DNA of 64,000 bases from the NCBI GenBank assembly GCA_963682025.1, contig OY821521.1, forward strand, positions 194,015,526-194,079,525, in the 5' to 3' direction. Below the pieces are notes generated by a model, which was given only the letters and a program-made list of their open reading frames with translations, was not told where the DNA came from and did no database searches. The first letter of the stretch is position 1, and each line of letters opens with the position of its first letter. Below, one piece after another: positions 46,505 to 56,558 of this stretch. The position numbers were made by a program, and so were the translations under genes. Origin of the DNA: Cordilura impudica (Eukaryota > Arthropoda > Insecta > Diptera > Scathophagidae).

Positions 46505-46760
46505 AAGTGTACTGATTAAGTGACTCATAGCGGGGAAAGACGGGTGGAAGGCCAAATACCGTTAAGTTTATCTGGAAGGTAAGAAAAAAGTGAGAAGAGA
46601 TTTTATCGAAAAATCTTCATTGTTTAAGCAAGAGTAGAAGTAGATAGAAGGACGGACATATGTCATTGAGTGGACTTTGGAGGCATTTTTAAATGTACTT
46701 TAAATGTAAGAAAACATTCGTAGCAGGAATGGACGGATGCAAAGTTCTTGAAATATAAAT
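46505..46760 (+). repeat. Dispersed repeat F, copy 2
   Basis: Shares catagcggggaaagac, ttttatcgaaaaatc, ttgtttaagcaaga, gaaggacggacatatgtcat and gtggactttggaggcat, in order, with 31861-32200. Confidence 0.65.
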
Positions 46761-46834
46761 TTCACAGCTTAATTAAATAAATTTTTTGCTTAAGGTTAAC
46801 CATTACGATTTTAAACTTAGAAAATTTATTAAAA

Positions 46835-47128
46835 TTAATTCTGAATGGGGCTTCAACAAAATTTTTTTTTATAAATCAGAGAATTAACGTAGATTTTGTA
46901 AAAACAAAAATATTAAAAACAAAAACTTCAAATTCACTTTTCTCTACTAAATTTTATATTTGTCTTTGAAACTTAAAAAAGTTTTTTAAGTTAATTCTGA
47001 ATGGGGCTTCAACATTTTTTCTTCTTTATAAATCTGAGAATTAACGTAAATTTTATAAAAAACAAAAATATTGAAAACAAAAGTTTCAAATTTACTTTAC
47101 TCTACTTAATTTTACATTTGTCTTTGAA
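46835..47128. repeat. Tandem duplication, about 156-bp unit, two copies
   Basis: ttaattctgaatggggcttc starts both units (46835 and 46991), and each continues through gagaattaacgta, acaaaaatatt and tacatttgtctttgaa-like text. Two small indels and about 10% mismatches separate them. Confidence 0.9.
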
Positions 47129-47510
47129 TTTTTATTTATAACTCGGGCGCCAATAAAAACTAATCACTATATTTCCGAGACGAAAAATACGTAAATTTTA
47201 TTTCTATCCTTGAATATTCTTGAATATTACCAATAAAAAGATCTTTAGAAAATTTATGCTGACAGCTATAATATAATTGTTTAGACATATCGAAATTAGA
47301 TATTTCTAGCTTTATTAGTTTAGTGGCAACATTCATTTTAATTTTTCTCATCACGGATTCGCCGATTGTGTAACGCTGTAAGTATATTTTTAATTCAAGC
47401 ACACAGAAAAATAGTTTTTTTTTTAATATACAGAAATTCCATTGTTGTAATGGGGTTAGTCGCGGGACATTATTCATTCAAGTGACTTCCTCGCCTGATC
47501 TTGCTGTAGC
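47129..47510. other. 3' flank of a mariner remnant, no intact gene
   Basis: A 105-codon minus-strand frame at 47160-47477 shows no known motif. The piece 47346-47410 resembles 58712-58812 (cgattcgc..gtgtaacgct.gtacgtatattttt), so it is part of a dispersed repeat. Confidence 0.4.
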
Positions 47511-47900
47511 TTATATGATTAGTCCAACTTTTAAGTACATTTTCGACATTATGGCGTAACCACCGAGATGAAAATGAGCATCGTCAGAAAAGATGATTTT
47601 TCGGTAAAAATGCTCATCTTTTGCGAAGTGCTCCGCAGCCCAATTAGAGAACCGAAAAAGTTGCGGATGATTATACTGCCTCAGCTCCTGCACTGATTGA
47701 ACATTTTATGGTGTGATACCGACATTTTTATACAAAACTCGTTTGAAAGAAATGCTTGAAATATTGCGTTCCTTAGAACGATGGCGAGTTAAAGTCCTTG
47801 GTTGTCCTTGCACACTTTGTACGCACTCTACGAATACTAGAACGTTTTTTCCATGTGCACATTTTCCCTCTAGGAATTCTCTTCATATATTCAATTATAG
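47511..47900 (-). pseudogene. Tc1/mariner-type transposase fragment
   Basis: On the minus strand the order is YMKRIPRGKMCTWKKRSSIR and RRVRTKCARTTKDFNS, then a broken part with LYKNVGITP, then VQELRQYNHPQLFRFSNWAA and EHFAKDEHFYRKIIFSDDAH, then FHLGGYA. The segment IIFSDDAHFHLGGY matches the conserved 'iiFSDEAHFhLnGyvN' of insect mariner/Tc1-type transposases; the Asp of FSD is the catalytic one and the following Glu has become Asp. The text breaks off where VNKQNCRIW would follow. The rest of the core and the termini are missing. Confidence 0.85.
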
Positions 47901-48058
47901 CTTTTGATTCAAAACTACGATAATAGTGCTAATTTTCAATACCAATCTGTATAAGACAACATACCATATATAGCTCCACTTGTCTTTTGGAAAAAAATTA
48001 ATAATATTTTCACTTTAATAAATAAGAGTGAAATATATATTAAAACCCATATCAAACC

Positions 48059-48568
48059 TTAGCAAGGTTCAGAAAATACACACATGAAACACACTATGTT
48101 CTGTTCAAAAGCAGCCAACACATATCTTTATTTTCATATCAATTATGTGCGTTTCTAAATTTTCTACGGTGCCCAACACAACCATGACTGTGTTCGTTTT
48201 AATATTTCGTTATTTACACGAACATTTTTGTATCACATACTTTTTGTTTCAATCACACATAAAGCACACATTTTTGAGTGTTGCTTTATTTGAAGTTCAT
48301 GTTCTGGTACGTGTACTGAAAAAAAACACAGAACATGTACAATAAACAGGTTCGAGTTCAGTTATATTTTAAGTCGTGTTTAAAATAAGTCATGTTAAAA
48401 ATATAAACACAGTCATGGTTGTGTTGGGCACCGAAGAAAATTTAAAAACAAACATAATTGGTATGAAAATAAAAATATGTGTGTGTTGGTCTAAGTTATG
48501 TTTGTTTACATATATGTACGAGTTTTTTATTCAGTGTGTGTTTTTTTTTTGGACTCTGAACCTTAGCC
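48059..48568. mobile_element. MITE E with long inverted repeats
   Basis: The end ttagcaaggttcagaaaata at 48059 is inverted at 48551-48568 (ggactctgaaccttagcc). Inside, 48117-48195 and 48408-48498 are reverse complements over about 80 bases, sharing cggtgcccaacacaaccatg. The short frames at 48145-48345 and 48376-48579 run through the arms and are not genes. Confidence 0.8.
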
Positions 48569-49463
48569 TTATTGATTAAAGTTTGTTCTAGTTCAAAATG
48601 GGTTAATCTGCCGCAACTCTAAAAAAATGGTATTCATGTTATATTGCCCTCACATTAAAAATCTTGTCACGATTTTTTGCATTACACCTTGATGCACGTG
48701 TCCAGACGCTGATGTCTTCTTAAAAAATATCTATTCTAAAAAAAAATTAAATTGCCTTTTTGACCATAATTCCACGAATGCCACTGATATTAATCTTTTA
48801 TTTATATTCATATACTTTTTTAATGACATTCTTATTGGCTTAAATGTTGGAGTTCATAAATCATTAAACATTTATTTATCCTTTATTTAATAATACTGTG
48901 TAGTATTTCGCAATTGTGGAAATGAGAAAATATTAATTAAATTCGTTAAACATGTGACGTTTATAATTTAATCATTTTATTACGATCTTTTTCACACACA
49001 ACATGGCTAATTCTGGAAAATCATGAATTTATATAAAAGGTTAACTTGTGGTTTGGAAAATTATTTTTTAAGCCTTAAAAATGGCCTTCAATGGCAAATG
49101 CAAAATTAATGATACAGTTCTTTGGTGACTTTGAAAAGACGACCGTAGAGGATATCCGCCATTTATTTTCACTTAAAAATAAATTTCATAAAAAAAATTT
49201 TTCAACAAAAAACCTTTGTTTGTACACTATAGAGCAGCCATTCTGGCGAGTGGAGGGGGGGTAAAAAATACAAATCAGGGTTAAAGTACTAGGCCAGTGA
49301 GAAATCATCCATCGTTCTTGAGTCAAAGCTGCAAAACTAAGCCAACAAACACCACGATGAGAAAAAATACAAAAAGTCATAAAATAGAAGTGAAGTGAAG
49401 TTGAATTTTCTCACATATCCACACAAATTTGGAGGCGAAAAGTATATCTATTACTTATTTATT
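48569..49463. other. No gene recognised
   Basis: AT-rich. No inverted ends, no coding motif. Confidence 0.5.
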
Positions 49464-49850
49464 TTTTTGTGGTGGAATTAAAATATATTATTAATATTAT
49501 TATTAACTTATAAAACGCAATAGGATCGAAAAACAATTTTTTTTTTTGGTGAAAAATTTGACGGGAAACATAATTTTTGTGCTGGAAAAAAATTTTGTGA
49601 GGTTAAATATTTTTGGATTTTTTTTTTTTTTGTAGTAAAGAAAATTATATAGGTGGAAAACATTAAAAAAAAAATACCTATATATTAAAAAAAAATTTGT
49701 TTTTGTTAAAAAAATAAATATTTTTTCTTTTTTCGGTGGAATTGAAATTTATTATTAATTTATATAACGCAATAGAATCGAAAAAATTTTTTTTGTGCTG
49801 AAAAGGAAATTATAGAGGTGGAGAACGTTAAAAAAATATCTTTATATCTG
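49464..49850. repeat. Diverged tandem duplication, about 170-280 bp offset
   Basis: gtggaattaaaatatatta and aacgcaataggatcgaaaaa (from 49470) recur as gtggaattgaaatttatta and aacgcaatagaatcgaaaaa (from 49736). aattatataggtggaaaac (about 49645) recurs as aattatagaggtggagaac (about 49808). Confidence 0.7.
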
Positions 49851-50105
49851 TGGTCACAAGCATTAACCGCCTTAGTCGAAAATCATGCTTTTGAGAAAAA
49901 TAACTTTTTTTTTTATATAATTGTAATGGGGATTCATTACGACTTAGTTCAGAATGTTTTCATTAGTAACTTTTTAACAAACAGTGTTAGAGAAATGGGA
50001 ATTTCACGTAAATATAAAGCGTTTTTAGAAGAATATGATAGCACGCATAACTTTAATCATTCTTAAACGACTTAGGCGGTTATGGCTTGTGATCACAGAT
50101 ATTAA
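49842..50105. mobile_element. MITE G, TTAA-type ends
   Basis: Left ttatatctgtggtcacaagc and right gcttgtgatcacagatatta are inverted, continuing through aaccgcc/ggcggtt and ttagtcg/cgactta to about 38 bases. The right flank is TTAA on the complementary strand and the left is TTAT, so a TTAA target (piggyBac-like) is possible but eroded. A chance frame at 49818-50066 spans it. Confidence 0.75.
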
Positions 50106-50400
50106 TACGTGAAGGTAAATTTTTAGTTCCCTTTTTAAGCAATATGCAGACACAGAGGAGTGTGAAAATTGGCACAGTTATAGCTCATATGGAGGAGAAG
50201 CGGAGAATGATAAAATTTATGTTTAATCTGTCTTAAAAATATATTAAATTAAATAAAATAAAATATTTGTAATAATTCGTTACATCCTGGTAAGGCGAAT
50301 GATTTAAATTATATATCACACGCCCTGTGTTGAATTATGAATGGCTAAAATTGATTAGCATACCTTTAGGCTCATTTAAATATTCATTTAAATTTGTTAA
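50102..50400. repeat. Left arm of a 6.4-kb inverted repeat
   Basis: Matches 56264-56558 in reverse complement over about 295 bases with roughly 85% agreement. Landmarks are attaatacgtgaaggt, acagattaaacataaatttt and gattagcatacctttaggctc with their complements. Part of it (tgaattatgaatggctaaaa and after) resembles Helitron family C, so these may be two inverted copies of a related element. Confidence 0.75.
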
Positions 50401-50620
50401 TGTGTTTGTAATAAAAATGAGTTTGTTTTTTGTGTTGATTTTCAATAATTGATTGGCTTACTTTTAGGGTTTTCATTTAATGAATAAATAAAACTCTCTA
50501 GAATTTGCGCTCGAATTTCGAGGGCTGGAATCTGCTACTAATAATAACTAGTATAGCCCAGCACTCGAAGTTCGAGTGCAAATTCTGGGAAATATTATTT
50601 TTTCATTAAATTTTTGTCTT
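50391..50620. mobile_element. Two Helitron family C fragments in inverted orientation
   Basis: The piece 50391-50537 is a plus-strand 3' part ending with the hairpin ctcgaatttcgag, agggctggaatctg and CTAC (mutated CTAG). The piece 50549-50620 starts ctagtatagcccagcactcg and is a minus-strand 3' end. The two 3' ends face each other 11 bases apart. Confidence 0.75.
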
Positions 50621-51317
50621 CCAATGTTTTTTTTTTATCTATATGTATATGGGGCGTTTCATGTCAAGTGATCCAACTTTTGAAACCGATGTCTTCCGAT
50701 CAGGATGAAATTTTAGTCGTATTGGCTAGTAGTTTAGGCATAATTTCTCAACAAGATCGGTCATGAACTCTCTGAGTTAGAGGGGGTCAAAATTTTACAT
50801 TTTGGCCAAACAGGTGTTTTTTCTCATCCTTGTAACTTTTTACCTATTGTTCTTATTTTTTCTTTCGGAAAAAAATTAAAACAGATAAAAAAATTTTTTT
50901 TTGACTATTTTGTTGCAAAATTAAAATAAAATTTTTGTTGACTTTTTTCAAAAAACCCCCCTTTTTTGCTCAAAACAAAGCATAAGTTTTTTCCTTTGAG
51001 AGCTTTTTGGTTACTTAGTGGGATGCGAGGGGGATATCTATCAAATAATAATAATAAAAATATATAGATAAATAATTTAATAAAATGTAATCGTAATCAC
51101 TTTATATCGATTTATTACATAACTGTTTTTTTAATTAATTTATTGTAGCTGATGAAGTATTTAAGTTTTGGAAATTTTTAAATACCTAGTTTTCATCCAG
51201 CTTATTTATCGCCATTATTTGCTGCTTTTTTGCCAATACTTTCTTGGCATTACTAGGTTCAGCTGTTGATTAACTGATTCGCCAGAAGATTTTCACGTTT
51301 ACCGCGATTGCCTTAAA

Positions 51318-52368
51318 TTGACTATGTGTCCTAATGCAACAACTTCTTGCCAATTAGGTGAATGTTCATTTTGCCCGGAAACCACATTCATCAAAGAGAA
51401 TTTAATCAACTCTCGAGAATATATAGAGGAGCTCAAATTTGAATCTTGGATTCAGAGTGATAGATGCACATTGAAAACAATATCTTTAAATGTGGATGAT
51501 TTTGTGAAAGAAATGTGTACAGGATTGCTAAGCTTGAGAACCCATGACTTTTTAGTCAAAGAGAAATGGTCATTCTTCAAGGATTCGAAGGTACATCTGA
51601 AGTCTGGTGAATTCGTTATTTCATATGATTTCGCAGAAAACTATAAATATTTTCTTCAGGATGCCATACAAGCTTTGCACTTCAATAACGGCCAAGCAAC
51701 TGTATTCACAGTAGTTATCTACTACATGACAGATGAAAAAGTGGAACAAAACATGATACCGTTGCAGTTTGTGAGTACCAGAAGATAATACTAAAATGTC
51801 TAAAATCTAAATTAACAGTAGAGAAGGTCGGAGCTCGTCAACATTTTAAAAACGAAAGTAGCTTCGCAAACCTTATCGCTATTAAAACCGATTTTGGAAT
51901 GCCAGCTGAGTGGCATTTTCATCCTTCTGCTCATGGTAAAGGAGCACGTGATGGTATTGGAGCAAACCTTAAAAGAAATGCAGCGAAGTGTAGCCTCCAG
52001 TGCTCTCATAAAGATCGCATCTTAGATGCGACTGCTTTATTCCATTGGGCAAAGAATTATTGTAAAGAAACTAAAATAGTTTTTAGCAGCAAAGAGGATC
52101 ATGAGGAAACATTGAAAACATTGAAGAGTATATTCGATGCTGCGGTAACAATCGATGGCACCGCTCAATACCATGCTTTTTTATACCGCTTGTCGATGGA
52201 AGAGCCAAGTTTTCTGCCTCCACTCAATGCGATTTCTTTCCAAAGCCAAAAAAGAAACCAGCAGCGAAATCAACAGCCAAACCTAGTAACGCCAAGAAAG
52301 GAATGGCAAAAAAACAGCAAATAAAGATGATAAATAAGCTGGATGAAAGATTTAAGAAACTTAAATAG
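51318..52368 (+). pseudogene. Transposase-like gene of the long-TIR transposon
   Basis: The frame 51318-51788 encodes TTSCQLGECSFCP (Cys pair), WIQSDRCTLKTISLNVDDFV, LSLRTHDFLVKEKWSFFKDS, then LKSGEFVISYDFAENYKYFL and QDAIQALHFNNGQATVFTVV. After an interruption of about 110 bases containing VGARQHFKNESSFANLIAIK in another frame, 51899-52324 gives MPAEWHFHPSAHGKGARDGI, GANLKRNAAKCSL and a helical part. A frame change near 52235 leads to a lysine-rich tail (KPKKKPAAKSTAKPSNAKKG) that stops at 52368. I know this pattern (DFAENY, S-D-G...FKN, W.F...SHGKG..DGIG..KR) from repeated arthropod genes. The Asp of DFAENY could be the first residue of a DDE triad; the S-D of the second motif is lost here, apparently by a deletion before GARQHFKN. 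Function inferred: transposase. Confidence 0.75.
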
Positions 52369-52696
52369 TTCATCAGCTACAATAAATTAATTTAAAAAAA
52401 TTAATAAATAAATAAATAAATTAATAAAAAATATTTATTTTTATTACTATTACATACTAATTTAATTATTAATACAAATAAATAAAATTTTTCAACATTT
52501 CAATAGAGAAAAGTGATTTTTTCCTGAAGTTAACATATTGCGGGTATTACAGTATTGAGGGTTTGAAACTTTAGTTAGGTATGTTACACACCGTCGGAAA
52601 GGTTAATTTGTCTAGTTTCTTAGTATATGTTTTGTTTTTAAGGTTTTAGAAACACTTACACACTAACAGGAAAAAATTCAAATTAGTACATACGGT

Positions 52697-53424
52697 AACA
52701 AGTAAGAAAATTGCAGTTGGTCTAGACCGACTATACGATACCCTATACCATGGTCTAGAGACCCTATCTCTTCTGCTCAAATAATGGGATATAGAAAATA
52801 AGCATAAACCAAATTTGAGTGGCATTATTATTAATTTTTTTTTGGCTGCAGGTCTGAAAAAGTTCATATCGGATGTTATATCTATATGGGGACTAGGCCC
52901 AAAAATGGATCGAACCTGACCATATTTGATAAAGTCACTTATATTTTGAAAAAATATATACAAACAAAATTTGAGAAATATCCTATGACTAAGTATTGTC
53001 CTATAGGGATAATTTTTGTACTACTGATTAATGGATATAATAAACACATACAAACCCATTTTGACTGAGATCTATATGACAATTTGGATCTTATGGCAAT
53101 TTATGTCGATTTCGTAGGGTCCATTTGTAAGTGGACTAGGTCTGAATATGGACCGAATTTTACCCATTTCAACAGCGTTTATCCTATGGCCGACAGAAGC
53201 TTATATACCAATTTTCATCAAAGAATATTCATATTTGCGACCTGTAGTTTGATTACAAGGTTTACATGGACACACAGACGGACGGACATCGCTAAATCGA
53301 TTCAGAAAGTGATTCTGAGTCGATTGGTAAAAAAAAGATGGGTCTAGGTCAAATATTTTTAATAGTTACAAACAGCAGCATAAAGTCATTATACCCAGAC
53401 CACATAGTGATATAGGTATAAAAA
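52697..53424 (-). mobile_element. INE-1-like element, family B, left of a head-to-head pair
   Basis: It starts aacaagtaagaaaattgcag with the stem gtctagacc, contains acacagacggacggacatcg near 53272-53290 and ends ccacatagtgatataggtat. It lies inside the long-TIR transposon. Confidence 0.87.
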
Positions 53425-53456
53425 TTGAAGAATCGTTGTCTTGAGTTATAAAATAT

Positions 53457-54235
53457 TTATACCCTATACCACTATGTGGTTTGGGTATAATGACTTTGTG
53501 CTGCTGTTTGTAACAACCAAAAATATTTGACCTAGACCCATCTTTAATTATACCGATCGAATCAGAATCACTTTCTGAGTTGATTTAACAATGTCCGTCC
53601 GTCCGTCCGTCTGTGTGTCCATGTAAACCTTTTAATCAAACTGCAGGTCGCAAATATGAATATATTTTGATGAAATGTGGTATGTAAGCCTTATCGGCCA
53701 TGGGATGAATGCTGTTGAAATTGGTGAGAATCGGTCCATGTTCAGACCTAGCCCCCATACAAATTACCCCTATGAAATCGACATAAATTGCCATAAGATC
53801 CAAATTATCATATAGATCTTACTCAAATTGGGTTTGTATGCGTTCATTACATCCATTAAACAGTAGTCCAAAAATGATCCATTTGGCCCCATATAGAGCT
53901 GCTTCCCGATCTTCACTTAAATCTATTAAAAACAAAAATATTGCACTGATTCTTCTCAAATTTTGTTTGTATATATTTTTACAAAATAAGAGAGACTTTA
54001 CCAAACATGATCAGGATCGGTCCATTTTTGGACCTAGTCCCCATATAGATATATCATCCGATATGAACTTTTTCATATCTGCAGCCAAAAAAAATTAATA
54101 AAAATGCCACTCAAATTTGGTTTTTGCTTATTTTCTATGTCCAGTTAGTTGAACTTAAGAGATAGAGTTTCTAAGCGCATGGTATAGGGTATCGTATAGT
54201 CGGTCTAGACCGACTATAATTTTCTTACTTGTTTT
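53457..54235 (+). mobile_element. INE-1-like element, family B, right of a head-to-head pair
   Basis: Complete: ttataccctataccactatg, core tgtccgtccgtccgtctgtg at 53593-53612, 3' stem agtcggtctagaccgact and CTTGTTT. Its 5' end faces that of the copy at 52697-53424 with a 32-base spacer, making a palindrome of about 1.5 kb. Its 3' end directly abuts the right arm of the host transposon. Confidence 0.9.
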
Positions 54236-54624
54236 TTGATAGATATCCCACTCGCATCCTACTAAGCGACCAAAAAGCTCTTAAAGGAAAAAACCAAGCT
54301 TTCTTTTGAGCAAAAAAAAAATCCTTTTGTGAAAAAAAAGTTAAAAAAAATTTTGATTTTGCAAAAAAAGTCAAAAAAAATTTTTTTTTAAAATTTTTTT
54401 TTGCGAAAGACTGAAGAAATAGTTATCTAAATTTTTTGGGACAAATTTTGCTAAGAACAATTAGTAAAAAGCTACATGGATGAGAAAAAAAACCTGTTTG
54501 ATCAAAATGTCAAATGAAAAATTGTGCCTAAAATGCTATCAAATAGGACTAACCTTGGTGCAAATTTCATCCCGATCGGAAATTATCGGTTTCAAAAGTT
54601 GGATCACTTGACATGAAACGCCCC

Positions 54625-55617
54625 ACATATATAATAATTTTTTAAGATAGTGCTTTTGTATTCTTGCACAAAAAAAATAATGTTGGCTTTGGGATTAACA
54701 TGAACTTTTAGTCTTAGGCGACCCCTAGTAAAATTGACAGCTACACATATCCACAAAACATTTTATTCCTTGAATATTAAAAAAGGCCAAAAAAAATTAA
54801 ACTTTCAGATACTTGTTCCTAACACGAAGATTAGCCGTTGTTCTGCCCATGTCATTCTGTCAATCTGCCAATCTGTTATCTAGAACTTTTTTTAACGAGT
54901 TCGTTGTGATATATGGCTAGTCATGCCACATATGATTAGAGACTATTGAAAAGTGTATTAGGGAATGGTGTCCCAAATTTAATAATAATATTGTATCCGA
55001 TAGTCGATAAGATAAAAGACGAAATATTAGAATATCTTTGAAAATGGAAATGGCCTGCACAGGCCATTATATAGAACGAAGGGTTAACAAATGATTTCAT
55101 ATTCCTTCATACTGTATAATTTAATACGAAATACATGAATTTTTTATTTCACGCCAAGTTCCTCTTTACCTCAAAAGTTTTCGTGTTATTTTATTGACTA
55201 AAATAAGGCTGTAAAAATTTTACTATTATTTTAATTTACGATTTTAATGTATTTTGTTTAATGTTTCCTAAGTAACACAGGCAAAGTCAACCCATGAGTG
55301 CTACTATTTCTACTGATTGATGTAACAAAAACGCTCATAAAAGACGGGCAGTAGTATTTTCTACTACAAATAAAAAATCGAAAGAGATCTCTGAACTTTA
55401 GATAATAAATGTTATGAAACTACAACTGGACTGCAAATAGCTGGGCACTATAATATTATAATTATGCATTATACATTGCTTTTAAAAAACCCATAGAAAA
55501 TTTTACATTTTTTTTTATTTTATTAACAGATTTTATTTTAGAATTTTAATTAACCTGAAATTATTACACCTCATAACGTTTGTAGATTGAAAAATTAATT
55601 CCTGTCAAAATTATTAC
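54625..55617. other. No gene recognised
   Basis: AT-rich sequence with no open frame of note and no repeat ends seen. Confidence 0.5.
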
Positions 55618-55908
55618 TTTAGCCCTGGACGGTTACTGTTCGTCGAATCGAGAAGCTCATTTACTCTTTCTCATATAAATCAAAAAAAAGGGGCCTAATT
55701 CGTATCGAATTTTAAGACTGAAAATGAATTTTTATTTTTATATTTTATTTTTTCTTTATTTTTTAATAAAAAGTTTAATTAAAAATTTTTTTTTTTATTT
55801 TTTTCTTTAAAAATCGTTCAGCTAGACATTTTTTAAAAAAATTGTTTGTCGATTCGACGAAGAGTAACTTTAATGTACTAAAATTAAGAGTAACCTCCCA
55901 GGGTTAAA
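55618..55908. mobile_element. MITE H
   Basis: Left end tttagccctggacggttact and right end gagtaacctcccagggttaa are inverted. A second inverted pair follows: cgtcgaatcga (from 55641) and tcgattcgacga (about 55849). About 291 bases, AT-rich centre, no coding. Confidence 0.75.
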
Positions 55909-56221
55909 AATTTTGTTGGTCTAAAAAACTGTTTCATCTGCTACGATATATTTTTCCAAAAAATGACTTTTAAATATCAACAAAAAAACCAAATACTGAA
56001 AAACGAAAACTAATACATTTTTGAATTGAATACAATTGTGAGGTTGAAAAGATCTCTTAGTTGAAAAATTACCTTAAGCTGATAATATTTTTGAGGTTAT
56101 GAATCCACGAAAACTTTATTTAAATCCAAAGTCATTTCCAAAATTTTTTTAAACAATTAATTTATCAATTAAAAATTAATTACTTAATTAATCAAATTAA
56201 TAAAATTATTTCAATTGAAAA
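55909..56221. other. No gene recognised
   Basis: AT-rich sequence with taattaatt-type repeats near 56150-56215. Confidence 0.45.
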
Positions 56222-56262
56222 GTTCAAAAGTTAGATCACTTGACATGAAGCGACCCATATAT
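56222..56262. mobile_element. Orphan right terminus of the long-TIR transposon family
   Basis: ttcaaaagttagatcacttg followed by acatgaagcgaccc matches the right end at 54585-54624 with four differences. It stands alone, next to the right arm of the outer inverted repeat. Confidence 0.8.
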
Positions 56263-56263
56263 A

Positions 56264-56558
56264 AAAAATTTATGAATATTTAAATGAGCCTAAAGGTATG
56301 TTAATCAATTTTAGCAATTCACAATTCAACATAGAACATCTGATATATAATTTAAATCATTCGCATTAACAGGATGTAACGAATTATTATAAATATTTAA
56401 TTTTATTTAATTTAATATATTTATAAGACAGATTAAACATAAATTTTACCATTCTCAGCTTCTGGGCCATATGGACTATAACTAGGCCAATTTTCACACT
56501 CCTTCGTGCCCGCATATTTTTTAAAAAGGGAACTAAAAATTAACCTTCACGTATTAAT
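56264..56558. repeat. Right arm of the 6.4-kb inverted repeat
   Basis: Reverse complement of 50102-50400, bounded on the left by the orphan transposon terminus and on the right by gtattaat. Confidence 0.75.

Larger units (their letters stand above)
50651..54624 (+). mobile_element. DNA transposon with about 390-bp terminal inverted repeats
   Basis: The left end GGGGCGTTTCATGTCAAG (50651) has an exact inverted partner ending at 54624. The similarity continues inward to about 51042 and 54238 (gggatgcgagggggatatct versus agatatcccactcgcatcc). The flanks atgtatat and acatatat agree at 6 of 8 bases, a possible eroded 8-base duplication. Between the arms lie a transposase-like gene (51318-52368) and a pair of nested INE-like elements (52697-54235). 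Without those the element is about 2.4 kb. A further right-end remnant of the same family lies at 56222-56262. I cannot place it in a named superfamily. Confidence 0.82.

Noticed and set aside
47160..47477. 105-codon protein on the minus strand
   Set aside because: No motif recognised, and part of the DNA recurs near 58712-58812 as non-coding repeat.
49818..50066. 82-codon protein
   Set aside because: Starts outside and runs through the terminal inverted repeat of MITE G; no motif.
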